Of a stretch of DNA of 64,000 nt, positions 46,408 through 58,015 are shown in pieces. A program made the position numbers and the translations under genes. Position 1 is the first letter of the stretch. Each line of letters opens with the position of its first letter. This DNA comes from Gonocerus acuteangulatus (lineage: Eukaryota; Arthropoda; Insecta; Hemiptera; Coreidae): positions 99,990,998 to 100,054,997 of the forward strand of contig OX328124.1 of NCBI GenBank assembly GCA_946811695.1, read 5' to 3'. The notes under the pieces were generated by a model. That model searched no databases, had not been told where the DNA came from, and saw nothing but the letters and a program-made list of their open reading frames with translations.

Positions 46408-47792
46408 ATGAAACTTGAATATTTTTCACTTCAAAAACACCTCTTGGAATAAATAGGTATTATTCAGCCCTTTACACCCGAGTACAGTCGTCTAAAATAT
46501 CTCTAAAGATATAATATTACAAGGAATATACTTGAATAAAGGATGACACCTCTTATACTCCGAAGGCTGCGGGTAGTTCTTCCTCCTTGTACTGCTACAC
46601 ATTACCCCCTAGTAAGCAAAACACACGCTCCAACCTTCTGTTGTCACACAATATCAGCATTATATCCAATTTAAATGGCCGGGAGCTGCAGGAGAGTCAT
46701 TCCCCATTTCAATTATGGTTTAAAATAATAAATAAAAACACTCGAAAACATCCACAACAATTAACTTTTTAATCACGATTGATTTTTTCATCGCGAGATA
46801 CACTTAAATCGCTTTTGTAATTAATTTAAATTCACCTAAACATTTAATTGTTAATTATAATTAAATTAATTGTTTCATTATAACAATTTTTGGCCAATAC
46901 TCACTCGATGACTATTTTTTTTTTAGTGTTTATGTATTAGCATGGCATTAGACATAAGCTGAAGGCCCGAAAACGTTGCGGGCAAGTGGGACAAAATGCT
47001 ACCCCAAAAGTAGCGCGCTCATTTTAGTTCACTCCAGGCATCCGGTCCATTTAACACCATTTTGGCAGTAGGCTCAAAGCAAAAAGGCGTCGATGGGGGC
47101 GAAGCCCCACGGCGAGACCCTAAGGGCCGAGCTTCTTTCTGGGCTAATTTTTTTTTATTTATTAGATAGTTAATATTAAAACAATTGATTAATCGTGAGA
47201 TCCGCGATTTCAATGAATCAACGTTGAATTACCATAACAATTATATTTTAACGGTGTTAGTACAATTAAGATTTAATTATTAATCGTTAATAATTTAGCC
47301 ATTAAATTTTGCCCAACTCTGGTCTACTATTTGTCGTTTCATTTTTTGAAGTATAGATCTTTCGATATCATCTTCAGTAATCTTGAAACGGAAAAAACAT
47401 GGAAAAACGTAGTCAATATTATTACTACACATGGAAAACCTCCTAAATTCATTGAAATTGAGGTGTGTAACTTTTAAAAAATCGCCATTAAAAAAAAAGA
47501 AAACACGAGATGGCACAACCAAAAACCTGTGGTAATGTCAAAGCCATTAAAATATAAAAAATACTCTAGATAAGACATAGAATAAACCTTTAATAAAGAA
47601 AAGTTAAATCGTGTGCCTTTTTAAGAGTTCTATTTATTATTTTCTAAATAGAACAAAAATTATTAACTCAAAATCATACTAAAAAAAAAAGAATATGCAA
47701 CTTTTAGACTGTTAAAAAAGAGGAACTTCAATTTTGTATGTACTTTTGGGGGGGGGGGCGGGTGCTTCGACTGCTAGGCACATTAGAAAAAA

Positions 47793-47824
<32 letters not shown>

Positions 47825-48102
47825 AGCCAATCCATAATTTAATATCGGATTAAGTCGACATATTTTATTTTTAGTCCTGGCTGGAGAGCCATTCCGCGCT
47901 GAGTCTCCTAATAGCGACCAGGTGTAGAAAGCTGAGGGACCAGCTCAGATCAGATGGCGATTTGGTGGTCCAACTTGCTGAAATAAAATAAAATTCAGGA
48001 TGAGATATTCCCAAGCTGTTATTTGGAGAAAAAAATCAGCTGAAATGAGCATCATAAAAAATGATTGCCCTGAAGTAATAAGTTATGTGAAAACCTTATA
48101 AG

Positions 48103-48104
<2 letters not shown>
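46408..48104. other. Long spacer, no gene recognised
   Basis: Two items of note. 46955-47140 is GC-richer with small hairpins (GCCCGAAAACGTTGCGGGC; GGGGGCGAAGCCCC). 47760-47786 (GGTGCTTCGACTGCTAGGCACATTAG) resembles the middle of the tRNA-Ile-like SINE and is followed by about 38 A residues. No coding feature. Confidence 0.5.
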
Positions 48105-48151
<47 letters not shown>

Positions 48152-48184
48152 AACGGCGCATCTACATCTTGGCCATTAGCGCCC
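48105..48184 (-). mobile_element. (TA)n with a fragment of the Met-like SINE
   Basis: TA tract 48105-48148, then ACGGCGCATCTACATCTTGG and CATTAGCGCC (to 48184), the 3' end of the SINE at 23807-23971 in the same orientation. In SINE orientation the short A tail joins the (TA)n. Confidence 0.75.
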
Positions 48185-49150
48185 TTATAAAAGCTATAAT
48201 ACACGTCATGAATTCCTTTGATGTCACATTTTCAATAGAATGAATTTCGGTTAGCAGAGAAGAAATCAATTCGCTTGAAATGAGCACAATTCAATCTGTA
48301 CAAAATTGAATGGCTCCTTTCGGCCAAAAGTATTTTATCTATTCCCATCAATCACCCTCAATCAAATCAAAATCTTGTAAGGTAATAAAGGTAAACAAAC
48401 TTAAAAAATAAACATGAAAGAATGCGTTCGGAACTAATAACACGTAGGTGGAAACATACAGGTAAAAAAATTTACACAAACATCATTCTAGCCACTTGCT
48501 GGCGTAGGGAAGACATCGTTAATAAGCAATATCCGTTGAGGATATGCCAAAATGAAATGGAAGAACCATAAGCGTCAAAGCGAGGAAATAAACTGGAGTG
48601 GATAAGTTTGAAGTGGAACCACAGCTTAGAAGGGCTAACTGACTTTTCATTAAGAGGAGCCTCGAAGTTTATCATGAATTACAGCTGGCCTTATTTTCCC
48701 ACAACTTCAGCCATGTCCTCTAAATTAGTGACGTTTATCTTCATTCATAAGTATTCTACAGTATTTCATTGACTTCGCGGGGCTTATTTTAGACAATTCT
48801 CTATAGTTTTCGTTAGCTTAGAAAGAGATATTAAAAACAATAAATGTATGTACGGCGACCGGTCTGTCATATGACTATCTACATTACGGATAGGCCCGCT
48901 GAAAGAGCTCCCTAAAACCATTAGATAAAGTAACAACCAATGGCCCGCCCAGTGTTGGTGGCATGTGTTCATGGGCATGGTGCAAGCTCTGTGAGTAAAA
49001 CAAGGTTTTAAAAAAAACTATAACAACTATTTAGTACATACGCCGACCCATCCGCTCTTCCCTATTAGGTTAATTAAAAGAGAAGACAATGTCTCCTTTC
49101 TTAATTTCTTTATTATTATTCAGTTTAATAATCGATGTATTTATTGGTTT
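48185..49150. other. Spacer, nothing recognised
   Basis: No supported feature; short frames lack motifs. Confidence 0.5.
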
Positions 49151-49159
49151 CAAGACACT

Positions 49160-49865
49160 AGGGCGCTCCGGACCTTCCCTTGTACCAGGACTCAAAGACA
49201 TCGACATGAGTAAAGCTGTAGACCTACAGGCAAAACTAGCAACGAACCGACCTATACCAGACATAAATACTATTACTTCATCGGATTTAAGCAAAACAAT
49301 GCGAACTAACACACTGTATGAATGGGAAAGAGATTGGTCAAAGATTACATGCAAATTAAAAGAAATTAAGAATACGACAAGAGCTTGGAACATCGAACAA
49401 CTTTCTCGTCAGGACGAAGTAGTTTTATCCAGTCTTCGGATAGGCCTGGGTTTCGAACACACTTGACTTACCCACTCATACTTACTGGACAGAAAAGATA
49501 GGCCAACGTGTAGACAGTGTAACAGAACTCTGTTGAACATGTTAAACATATGCTGACAGACTGTAGACAACGCAGCGACTTGACAATTCCTTACAACTCA
49601 CACGACTTACTTACTGAAGGTAGTCCGTACATCCATATACTCCTAACACACTTAAAAGCAGCACACTTATATTTAAAGGTATAACTATAAGTAATATTTT
49701 ATTTTGGTTTTATTTAAAATCACCATCTTGTTTTTCTCTTTGATTTTTTCTTTATATTTTATTCAACAAACTGACTGATATTTAACGGACCTTTCTTCTG
49801 TCGTACCAATGAGCTCGTCGCCACTGTTACGGAGCTCACAAGTAATAAATAAATAAATATTTTCT
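49160..49865 (+). pseudogene. 5'-truncated I-like LINE (RNase H end and 3' UTR)
   Basis: Reads SLVPGLKDIDMSKAVDLQAKLA (end of RNase H; the usual VPGH is PGL here), then LSRQDEVVLSSLRIGLGFEHT, a stop, and LTHSYLLDRKDRPTC.QC, SPYIHILLTHLKAA. The order RNase H, R.DEV..SRLRIGH.., LTHSYLL, CX2C is the C-terminus of I-like LINEs, also seen at 53900-54390. The 3' UTR ends GAGCTCGTCGCCACTGTTACGG, AGCTCACAAG and (TAAA)n at 49838-49860. Confidence 0.8.
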
Positions 49866-49950
49866 TTATAATAACAGATGTAACAATGTCTTCTATCTTA
49901 TTTTCTCTTTAGTAAAAGAAAAGAAAATTATTATTAGGAAAGAGAGTTCG
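49866..49950. other. Short spacer
   Basis: Nothing recognised. Confidence 0.4.
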
Positions 49951-49954
49951 TCTT

Positions 49955-50036
49955 TTTTAGCACTTTCCGGAGGAACGAATTTATTCGGAAATTATTATGA
50001 GTGTAAAATTTGTTTCAAATCTTCATCAGCACTGGG
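49955..50036 (-). mobile_element. HINE-1-like 3' end, diverged
   Basis: TTTTTTAGCACTTTCCGGAGGAAC on the plus strand is the inverse of a HINE-1 terminus, followed by ATTTGTTTCAAATCTTCATCA, as in HINE-1 (inverse of GATTTGAAGAAATTT). The 44-bp minisatellite sits where HINE-1 has its TA tract. Confidence 0.6.
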
Positions 50037-50548
50037 GGGGCACTGCTTTTCACGCCAGCATATATACGTGTAAAGCACAGGCGGCACTGCTTTTCATGCC
50101 AACATATATACGTGTAAAGTAATGGAGGGCACTGCTTTTCACGCCCGCATATATACGTGTAAAGCAGTGGCGGGCACTGCTTTTCACGCCAGCATATATA
50201 CGTGTAAAGCACGGTGGGCACTGCTTTTCACGCCAGCATATATACGTTTAAAGCGCTGGAGGCAATGCTTTTCACGCCAACATATATACGTGTAAAGTAC
50301 TGGAGGGCACTGCTTTTCGCGCCCGCATATATACGTGTAAAGCACTGGGGGCACTGCTTTTCACGCCAGCATATATACGTGTAAAGCACTGGGGGCACTG
50401 CTTTTCACGCCAGCATATATACGTGTAAAGCACTGGGGGCTCTGCTTTTCACGTCAGCATATATACGTGTGAGGCACTGGGGGCTCTGCTTTTCACGCCA
50501 GCATATATACGTGTAAAGCACTGGGGGCACTGCTTTTCACGCCAGCAT
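50037..50548 (-). repeat. 44-bp minisatellite, about 12 units
   Basis: Unit CACTGCTTTTCACGCCAGCA + TATATACGTGTAAAG, starting at 50041, 50085, 50130, 50175, 50219, 50263, 50308, 50352, 50396 and on; spacing 44-45 bp. Variation is point-like. The minus frame is open (YTYICWREKQC repeats), but only because the unit has few stops. Confidence 0.92.
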
Positions 50549-50720
50549 TTAAAGTAAAAGACTGGAAAACGGGTGGTGGACCTATTGAGGGATTGGGAAC
50601 CTATTGCAATAGCTTTAGAATTAAGCACATTCAGGGAAAGCTTATTAGCTGCTGTCCCCGCATTGATATTATTAAGATCTACTTGCAGCTTGTCCACAGC
50701 ATCTCGTTGCAAAAAAGGCT
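50549..50720 (-). pseudogene. LINE reverse-transcriptase fragment
   Basis: Minus frame reads DAVDKLQVDLNNIN, NKLSLNVLNSKAIAIGSQ. It matches the RT segment just after the YADD box in Jockey/I-type LINEs (LQ.DL..I..W...N.LSLN..K...I). About 55 codons. It is fused to the minisatellite. Confidence 0.6.
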
Positions 50721-51286
50721 AAAAGGAGACGCAGATCTTTATGTTGACAGTATAAATATGGAACTTGGAATGGACTATGGAAAGAGGAAGATCATTAATG
50801 TACACACAAAATAAATGTAGTATAAGAATCGCAAAGAAAAAGCATATAACGCCTTCTACATCGTTTGTTTACAGGAAGTTCTGACAAAATTTGAAGCTCA
50901 CTACAGAGGTTATAAGAAAGTAAAGTGCAAAGGAGCAATGAGATAAATTAAGAAATAATTTGCAATATCCCCCCTCCAAAAAAATAGTTTATTCGATGCT
51001 ATGCCAATATTTCCATGCTCTCATAATGGGACTCATCGGTTTGCACGCGATCGATGACTCCTTGACGCCTTTCTTCCTGTCACTATTGCCGTCTGAAATT
51101 AATCAAGATACATTTATCACAACTGCCAATTATCTATACTATACTAAACATTGTTGGAAATGCTTGTTGATTCCAACGTTTAGTTTTTAGTAAAATTGTT
51201 TTCATATATAACGTCATTTCATAATCGATATAATTTAATGTCTCTAGTTTTATAATTTCCTATAGTTCAATTTCTTTTGCGTTAAA
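50721..51286. other. Spacer, nothing recognised
   Basis: No supported feature. Confidence 0.45.
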
Positions 51287-51541
51287 CAGAGTGTTCCAAA
51301 AATAAACGGTAATACTTCGGGAATCGTTGCAGAATGAAGAAAGGTCCTTTGGCATTTTTCTCGTTTTTACTCCGTTTCCTAGAAAAACGCAAAAAAACTG
51401 AAACACTTTTGTGAGAAGGCATTCTTTCAAAATGCCTATATAAAAATCATTAAATGTATATGCTTTATGTTCCACCCCCCCCCCCCCCCAATCTGCATCG
51501 ATTCCCGAAGTATTGCCGTTTATTTTAGGGACATCCTGTAT
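51287..51541. mobile_element. MITE, mariner-like ends
   Basis: About 50-bp inverted ends: ACAGAGTGTTCC...AATAAACGG at 51287 and the inverse of CCGTTTATTTTAGGGACATC at the right, with TAATACTTCGGGAATCG inside. Length about 255 bp; flanked by TA. Interior has a C run (51473-51489). No ORF. ACAGGNTGTCC ends with a TA target fit the mariner superfamily. Confidence 0.75.
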
Positions 51542-51979
51542 ATTAATTAATTTTAAATTGTAATTTTATTTCATCTACGCTATGATTTAAGTGAACCTAA
51601 GAGCTTTTTATTCCTGAGTACGTTTATGGGGTGTTCATGTGGAACATTAACATTATACATGTGAGTATTTCCCCTTACATCGCAGAGTATCCACGCGCAC
51701 CGCATTTCCAAAAACATCGATATTATGTACAAATTATATTAGGAGAATAGTTAAGAAGAAAGTAAAAGACGAATTGTTCTCCAGTGTGAACAGCTCGGTG
51801 ATTACAGTTCTGCACGCATTGGTAACCACAGCAGTCACGCAGGCCTCCCTTCACTCCAAAACTAGCAGCATGGGGCCAGCCTTCCAGAGTTTAACAACAT
51901 GTTTTCACTACATCGACATTTTCATTATTGCTTTATGTTCCGAATGGACTATTACTTTGAAATTTAACACGAATTAAAC
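51542..51979. other. Spacer, nothing recognised
   Basis: The 67-codon frame 51774-51977 has no recognisable motif. It lies directly 5' of the R2-like fragment and might be decayed RT, which could not be shown. Confidence 0.4.
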
Positions 51980-51984
51980 GCCAT

Positions 51985-52616
51985 TAAGAGGTATACCCGG
52001 TGTTTCAGGAGCATCAAACGATTGACCCCTTTGTCGCAGCTGCGGTAGAGACACCGAAACTCCAGCACACGTGCTTGGAAATTGTCCGAACAATATGTTC
52101 CTGGCCACACTGGGACATCATAATGTAAGGCACAAAATCATTTCTCTTCTCCAAGAAAAATAATTAATATGCCTTCATTAGGTTTATGGCGAAGATGATG
52201 ATGGTAATACTAGAGTCCGCCCTAAAACAAAAGAACAAGGTAGTGCGCACGCGCTGCCTTTAGCCCATTTGGGAGAAGGCCTAGCTTCTCTCTGGCCACG
52301 CCCCTTCTTGTTCTTTTGTTTGTGAGCGGACTATAAGTATGCCGACATAATTGCCTTCAAGAATAGATCCAACGAAGCTTATATTATCGATCCTAATAGT
52401 AAGAGACAAACGATCCAGGATGCAGTCGGAAGAAATTAATTTATATCAAATGCATAGAATTTCATCACGAAAAATTCCAAGGGAAATTCAAACGAAGACA
52501 ATATACAGTTCAAGGCCTTTGCTTTGGAGCAAGAGGGACGATCAAAATTCATTTTTCGGCGATTTCCAAATTAATACAAAACCCTTCTTAACCACCATTA
52601 ACGAATTTTCATAAAA
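51985..52616 (+). pseudogene. Decayed R2-type LINE C-terminus
   Basis: Frame at 52018 reads PLCRSCGRDTETPAHVLGNC (CX2CX8HX4C zinc knuckle), then HHNVRHKIISLL. After an insertion at about 52195-52328 it continues YADIIAFKNRSNEAYIIDP (52330-52390; the PD..D endonuclease segment), and after frame changes GLCFGARGTI (about 52517). This order (CCHC, ADIIAF, AYIIDP, GARGTI) is the C-terminus of one R2-like lineage. It differs from that at 15838 (VDAQIV), so two lineages are present. Confidence 0.72.
52200..52328. repeat. Small inverted-repeat insertion inside the R2-like fragment
   Basis: Ends GTCCGCCCTAAAACAAAAGAACAAG (about 52215) and the inverse of CTTGTTCTTTTGTTTGTGAGCGGAC (to about 52332), each split here for length: matching core is AAACAAAAGAACAAG. 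It interrupts the LINE between the zinc knuckle and the endonuclease. MITE-like, about 120 bp. Confidence 0.6.
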
Positions 52617-52691
52617 AAAAAATAAACATAAATAAATATATGAAATTATAATAAATAAAAAATAATGAATTCTAATTTCAGAAGTTTTTCC

Positions 52692-52696
<5 letters not shown>

Positions 52697-52760
<64 letters not shown>
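52697..52760. repeat. Poly-A run, about 64 nt
   Basis: One of the longest homopolymers in the window; might be a retroposon tail, but the body before it is not recognised. Confidence 0.9.
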
Positions 52761-52763
<3 letters not shown>

Positions 52764-52936
52764 ATCTTTCCAAAACTTATTTTGAAGAGCACATAAATGA
52801 TAATCTACCACCATTTAATTAACTGTTTTTGTCATAAAAACTTTAAATAATTTAATGTTTTATGTAATGAAAAAATTATAAATTATTAATAATTAATTTT
52901 TTTTTAATTTAAAAAAATAATTTTATTTTAAACAAT

Positions 52937-54390
52937 AATCACATAACACAAACACGAACACTGACATTTCTTGGAATGATATTTGATCAACGCTTGACAT
53001 GGGCACGCCATATAAAAGAACTCCTTAACAAATGCAACAAATCGTTGAATTTATTGAGGATTCTTAGTAACACTAAGTGGGGAGCTGACGGATGTACCAT
53101 GCTTAGATTTTATTGAGCCTTTACCAGGTCGCTACTGGATTATGGTTCTATAGTATATTCATCTGCCAGTTCAAATACACTAAAAGCATTAGACTCAGTG
53201 CACAATATTGGAATCCGGATAGCTTTAGGAGCTTTTAGATCCAGTCCTGTAAACAGTCTATATGCAGAGTCGGGAGAGCTTCCGCTGGATAATAGACGTC
53301 AGATGATTTGTCTTAAATTTATTACAAAATCAAAATCATTAAACTCAGAGTGTGTAAATTCATTTTTAGACAATCCATATACAGACCTATACACAGAAAG
53401 AGGATCAAAACGTAAGCCGCTCATAGTGCGTTGATAGAGAGAATGGACATGTTCTAACACAACCAACTCACGCACACAAACATCTTTCAATTCCTCCCTG
53501 GAGAGTAAACAACTTAAAAATTGACCTTACAATAACTAAATTTAAAAAGAAAATCGCACTTTCTAAACACTTTTACAAGACAACGTACAAGCATTTAACT
53601 GAAACGACTACAGACACAGTGTACATATTTACTGATGGATCTAAGATGAATGACGGCATCGGTGCAGCTGCTATTATAAATCAAGAAAAATATCTCATTA
53701 CTTTTCCAAAAAGCACGAGCATATACACCGCTGAGCTGCATGGCATTCTCTTAGGTCTAACTAACGTACAGACTACAACACAGAACATAACACTAAGTAT
53801 GCTCGGACTCGTTAAGTTGTTTACTCTCCTTACACATATATAACACTAATCCTGTCATCATTGACATTTTAGAACATATCATCAGACTTCAGACGCACAA
53901 CATACAGGTAACAATGTTGTGGGTACCAGGACACGAAAATATTGGACAAACAACGACTGCGGACGAACAAGCAAAACACGCCAGCAGACGGGAATCAGTG
54001 GACTCTAACTTACTAACGACTGAAGACTTACATTTACTAATTACAGAAAATATCCGTCTTGAATGGCAAGCCTCATGGTACAGCACAAGAGATAACCTCC
54101 TAAGGGAGATAAAAAGCAGTACTCATGAATGGCAAGCTAATACGCAATTAACAAGACGTGATGAAGTTGTAATTACAAGACTACGCATTGGACATACACA
54201 CTTAACACATTCCTATCTCATGACAAAACAAGACAGACCTATATGCCAGACATGGAACAGGCCACTGACAATTAAACACTTACTAACAGAATGCAAAACA
54301 CGAGACTACTTAAAAATACCGGTAATACTGAAGGAGAGTGTCCTCAGCACCGATTTTCTTCAAAATTTGCACTATAACGTATTTTGATGC
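52937..54390 (+). pseudogene. 5'-truncated, decayed I-like LINE (RT end and RNase H)
   Basis: Order seen: FLGMIFDQRLTWARHI and LDYGSIVYSSAS (after a stop in place of Arg/Lys), LDSVHNIGIRIALGAFRSSP (RT thumb), then RNase H YIFTDGSKMNDGIGAAAI (53625), YTAELHGILL (Glu), a damaged middle, LWVPGHENIGQTTTADEQAK (53912), and TRRDEVVITRLRIGHTHLTHSYL, ICQTW. At least four stops or shifts. The RT active site is not present. Same family type as 49160-49865. Confidence 0.82.
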
Positions 54391-54873
54391 ACTAAACACG
54401 AATCCGTTGAAAAAAAAAAGTTGCTCGCAACTAGGAAAGAAGTTATTAAGCACTAAAGTTCACTGTTATGGAGGTTATAAAAGACGGGGTAAACAGCTTA
54501 TATGTAAACACGCGCCTGCACAATAGTCCTTAATGACGAAGTTAATTGAAATTTAGACCTACCCGTGGTAGCTGACTTGGTCGTAAACTGTCGCTTTTGG
54601 GCATACGTGCTATGTGTTTCCGCTCGCTCAAGAAAACATCAAAACCCCTAGTCAATCCAACTCGCAGAAATGAAAAGAATTCTATGGCCCAAAAGTCGTC
54701 CAAGGCAGTCTTCCCTAATCTTCATAACAGTGAACTTTTTTTTAAAAATAACTTCTTTCCTAGTTGCGAGCAATTTTTTTTTTTTAACGGATTCGTGTTT
54801 AGTGCATCAAAATACGTTATAGTGCAAACTTTGAAGAAAATCGGTGCTGAGGACACTCTCCTTCAGTTTTACC
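54321..54873. repeat. Inverted duplication of a LINE 3' end
   Basis: Left arm 54321-54486 (LINE C-terminus, stop and CACTAAACACGAATCCGTTG, GTTGCTCGCAACTAGG) is repeated inverted at 54707-54873; spacer about 220 bp. Arms are nearly identical including an A10 run. Either two opposed copies of one retroposon end or a palindromic rearrangement. Confidence 0.85.
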
Positions 54874-55019
54874 AAAACACCATATCACATGTCCGAATTA
54901 TTTTCCGAAAAAAGCCCACACATTGTTACCATACTACAAAAGTTACAAAAACTAAAACTTTATAACAAAATATGACACAAAAAGTCTTATGTTCGCATCG
55001 CATTATGCAGATATGGATG
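54874..55019. other. Short spacer
   Basis: Nothing recognised. Confidence 0.4.
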
Positions 55020-55078
55020 TATGTGTGTGAGTCACTGTAAGTGTGTGTTCGTGCGTGCGTGCGTGCGTGCGCGCGCGC

Positions 55079-55138
<60 letters not shown>

Positions 55139-55200
55139 GCGTGTGCGTGCGTGTGTGTGCGTGTGTGCGTGTGCGTGTGCGTGCGTGCGTGCGCGCACGT
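55020..55200. repeat. (GT)n with GTGC variants
   Basis: About 165 bp of GT with GTGCGTGC and GCGCGC blocks. Cys-Val reading frames here are artefacts. Confidence 0.95.
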
Positions 55201-55507
55201 GGATGTGGCTTAAGAGGAGTCCTCTTATTAAATCTCTACAAATACAAACACAGACATAATAATGATTTTTATCTTGCAATAAAAAATTATTTTACTTATT
55301 ATTATCATAATTTTCTAAATTTTTATTAATTAACTGTGTAATTTTTCTTGTATATTTTATTTTTATTTCTTTATTTTATCATTTTTTTTTATTTATTTTT
55401 TTAATTGTATAAATTTTATATTGTTTTTTATTCATTATATTTTATTAACCATTTATGTGAGCAAATCGCCTTGCTGTTGTGAAGCTCCGTAAATAAATAA
55501 ATAAATA
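55201..55507 (+). mobile_element. I-like LINE 3' UTR and (TAAA)n tail
   Basis: T-rich stretch ending GAGCAAATCGCCTTGCTGTTG, TGAAGCTCCG and (TAAA)n (55480-55507), like the end at 49805-49860. May be the real 3' end of the LINE at 52937-54390, now separated by the inversion and GT repeat. A weaker relative lies at 55720-55770. Confidence 0.55.
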
Positions 55508-57332
55508 ATAATTAAATTAACAATTACTATTTTAAATATCTTGTTCCTGAATATTATATCAAAAGTTAAGACTTAAATTTCAAAAATTACTACAATTTTG
55601 CTTAAAATAAAATAAATCAAGTAATATTGAAATATTCATACAGTAGCTAATATGAACATATTTCTCAAATAACATCCAAATGCATAAAACAAAATAAACA
55701 TACTGCTAATTTCAACTAATCTTGTGGGTAAATCGCCTAAGTAGTGATGATTTAAATAAAATAAATAAGTAAGTCTGAGGATTTAATTAATGTATGGTTA
55801 ATTTCATTCTACAGAATTTATGCCAGATTATGAGAAAGGTAAGATGCCATTTCATTTCTCATGGACTCGGCTCAAAATCCATATCCAGTTGGCATTAGGC
55901 TAGATAGGTATGCATTTCAGAGTGCAATTGGGATTATTTTCTCTCGCCTAAATTCAATAGATTTTATCACACATTAAAGCTACAAGGGAACAATGCCTGT
56001 TATTGGCTCTAAAAAGAGCACAACTCTTTGTACAAATGGAGTAGTAAAGTAAAACATGTATAACAACAAATAAGTTAAATGCCTTGAATGCCTTATTCCT
56101 TAAATGATCTTATGTCATATACGAGACTATATTTAACATCAATGTATTTGTCAAAAATAAATACATTAATCAGGCCAACGCAAAATACATTAATCAAAGA
56201 TACTTTGAAAAAGAAGTAATATCCGCAAACTACTGTAACTGGTATAAAGGAATGCAACAATCATAAATAATGTACTACCTCTCCTGGATTTCACAATTTA
56301 AAGATCATTTTTTCTCAGTGGACTTCCAGAGATAGCTCTCCCCTATTCAATTTTTTTTCAGAAGAGCATTATAGCAAACGTAAATAGGATACATAATGAA
56401 TAAATAGGATAAACAATGTAAGAGATCATTATAACAAATTATTATTTTATTCATGTTTCATATTATGATTATGAATTATTTGTATCGCTTCTTTGATTTG
56501 ATTACAATATTTTTTTGTTTATTTTATTGTGTTGTAGGATTACTAAGAGTTTGAATATGTGTATTAGTAATAAAATTCATACATCAAGAGCTTATTTATA
56601 ATTATTCAACTTCAAGTAGATTGATTCGTGTGAAGTGCAGAAAGTGACATTAAAAACTTGGTCCCTTTCATTTAACAAAAGCCAACAACTGTAGGTAGGA
56701 TCAGTAAATGAATTGTAGTCATGTAATGAATTACTTGAATTGTAGTCCAAATTATTAAAAAGTAAAACATTTTAAGGAACCAACAATCTCAAATTTAACA
56801 AAAAAAAAAAAAAAAGAGACCAAGGAGAGTAAAAAAATTATAAAAAACAATAATAATAATATATTAATGATAAAGCTCTAGTCTGAACGCTAAGAAATTT
56901 AAGATCCATTAAAGCATTTACAAGATATAAATTTCCATATATATTTGACAATCTACAACGTAGAAATGTTCAGGCGTCTGTAGACAATTACTGGTTACAT
57001 TTGACACAAAATAAAAACGAAACATTTCACATGCAACGATAACATGAATCTAGCACTAATCAAATACTGAAGGACAATTGCATCTCTGTGAGACTATATA
57101 TATAATCACTGACAAGCATCCTATGAATGCTGACATCGGGTATGGTTGAAAACAAGGCAAAACAAAGACAATAAAATTAATACAGTACACAATATATTAA
57201 TAACCCAGGATAAGATCAAATTCCATTTAATATTAAGCACAAGTTCCAGGTCACAAATAAACAAATTGTGACAACCTAAAATCAACATACAATATACAAA
57301 AAGTAAAACATTTCCAATACAAGAGCAGTATC
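55508..57332. other. AT-rich spacer, no gene recognised
   Basis: No coding frame of note on either strand; could be introns or 3' sequence of the candidate minus-strand gene below. Confidence 0.5.
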
Positions 57333-57535
57333 TTACCAAATCATAATTGGGTTCTGTTGTCTTCAAGTGTCTTATTTCTGATATTTTCTTTTCTCTGTTG
57401 ACAGTCAATAAATGAGATAAAAAAAAATGAAAATAATCCAATGATATTGAAAGTGTTTTCTTTCGCAATTATGACATATGAAAATTATTACACTTCCACT
57501 TCGTTTTAGCACTCACATTTTATTTTATTTTTTAA
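57333..57535 (-). other. Candidate exons of a divergent minus-strand gene
   Basis: On the minus strand AAAATAAAAT|GTGAGTGC (about 57515) looks like a donor; TTGACTGTCAACAG (57395) looks like an acceptor; the 60-nt stretch after it ends NYDL|GTAAGA (about 57334). Together these suggest a 5' exon and a small second exon facing away from CCDC51. No coding homology was recognised. The 115-codon frame over this place includes these splice signals and is unlikely to be the real product. Confidence 0.22.
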
Positions 57536-58015
57536 ATCGCACGTTTAACGAAACTTTAAAAAAGAACCTCTTCCAGAAAAATCGATAATTTAACGTAAAC
57601 ACGAACCGGCTGAGACAAAATTCAATGTTAAATACCTCTAAGCAGAGCAGTGTAGCCTAGCGAGACACTGAACTACCATCTCGCGGCACCAGACATAACA
57701 AGGCTCCCCGAACGAAAAACAGGGTTGACAATATTCCCTTTCTTTATGACATTAGCAAATTAAAAGAATTTATTGTAGTGAACCATGATAAATATATGCG
57801 ATACCGATATTTTTGTTATTAATTTATTTATTTTCAGGAAAAAAATGTATAATGTACCATTGTTATATCTTTTGTAACCTCAGACACTGTTATAGATTAG
57901 TTCGTTTTATTATTATTGTATTTTAGGGAAGTAATATTTTCTTTATATAATTTCTATTAATTTGTCATGTCATTGTCCAACGTTCAATCATTTTCTAAAA
58001 ATCTAATGTATTGAA
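57536..58015. promoter_or_regulatory. Upstream region of CCDC51, possibly bidirectional
   Basis: About 480 bp with a GC-richer patch at 57645-57725 (CATCTCGCGGCACC). It holds the CCDC51 promoter by position; no TATA box, Inr or named factor site can be assigned. Confidence 0.3.

Noticed and set aside
50037..50548. CRISPR-like array of 44-bp repeats
   Set aside because: The units are tandem without unique spacers, in an animal genome, beside a transposon end: a minisatellite.
52542..52814. Poly-Phe reading frame
   Set aside because: Translation of the 64-nt A run.
55021..55329. Cys-Val-rich reading frames
   Set aside because: Translation of the (GT)n/(GC)n repeat.
57121..57468. 115-aa minus-strand hydrophobic protein
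   Set aside because: The frame runs through what look like a splice acceptor and donor, and no family was recognised.
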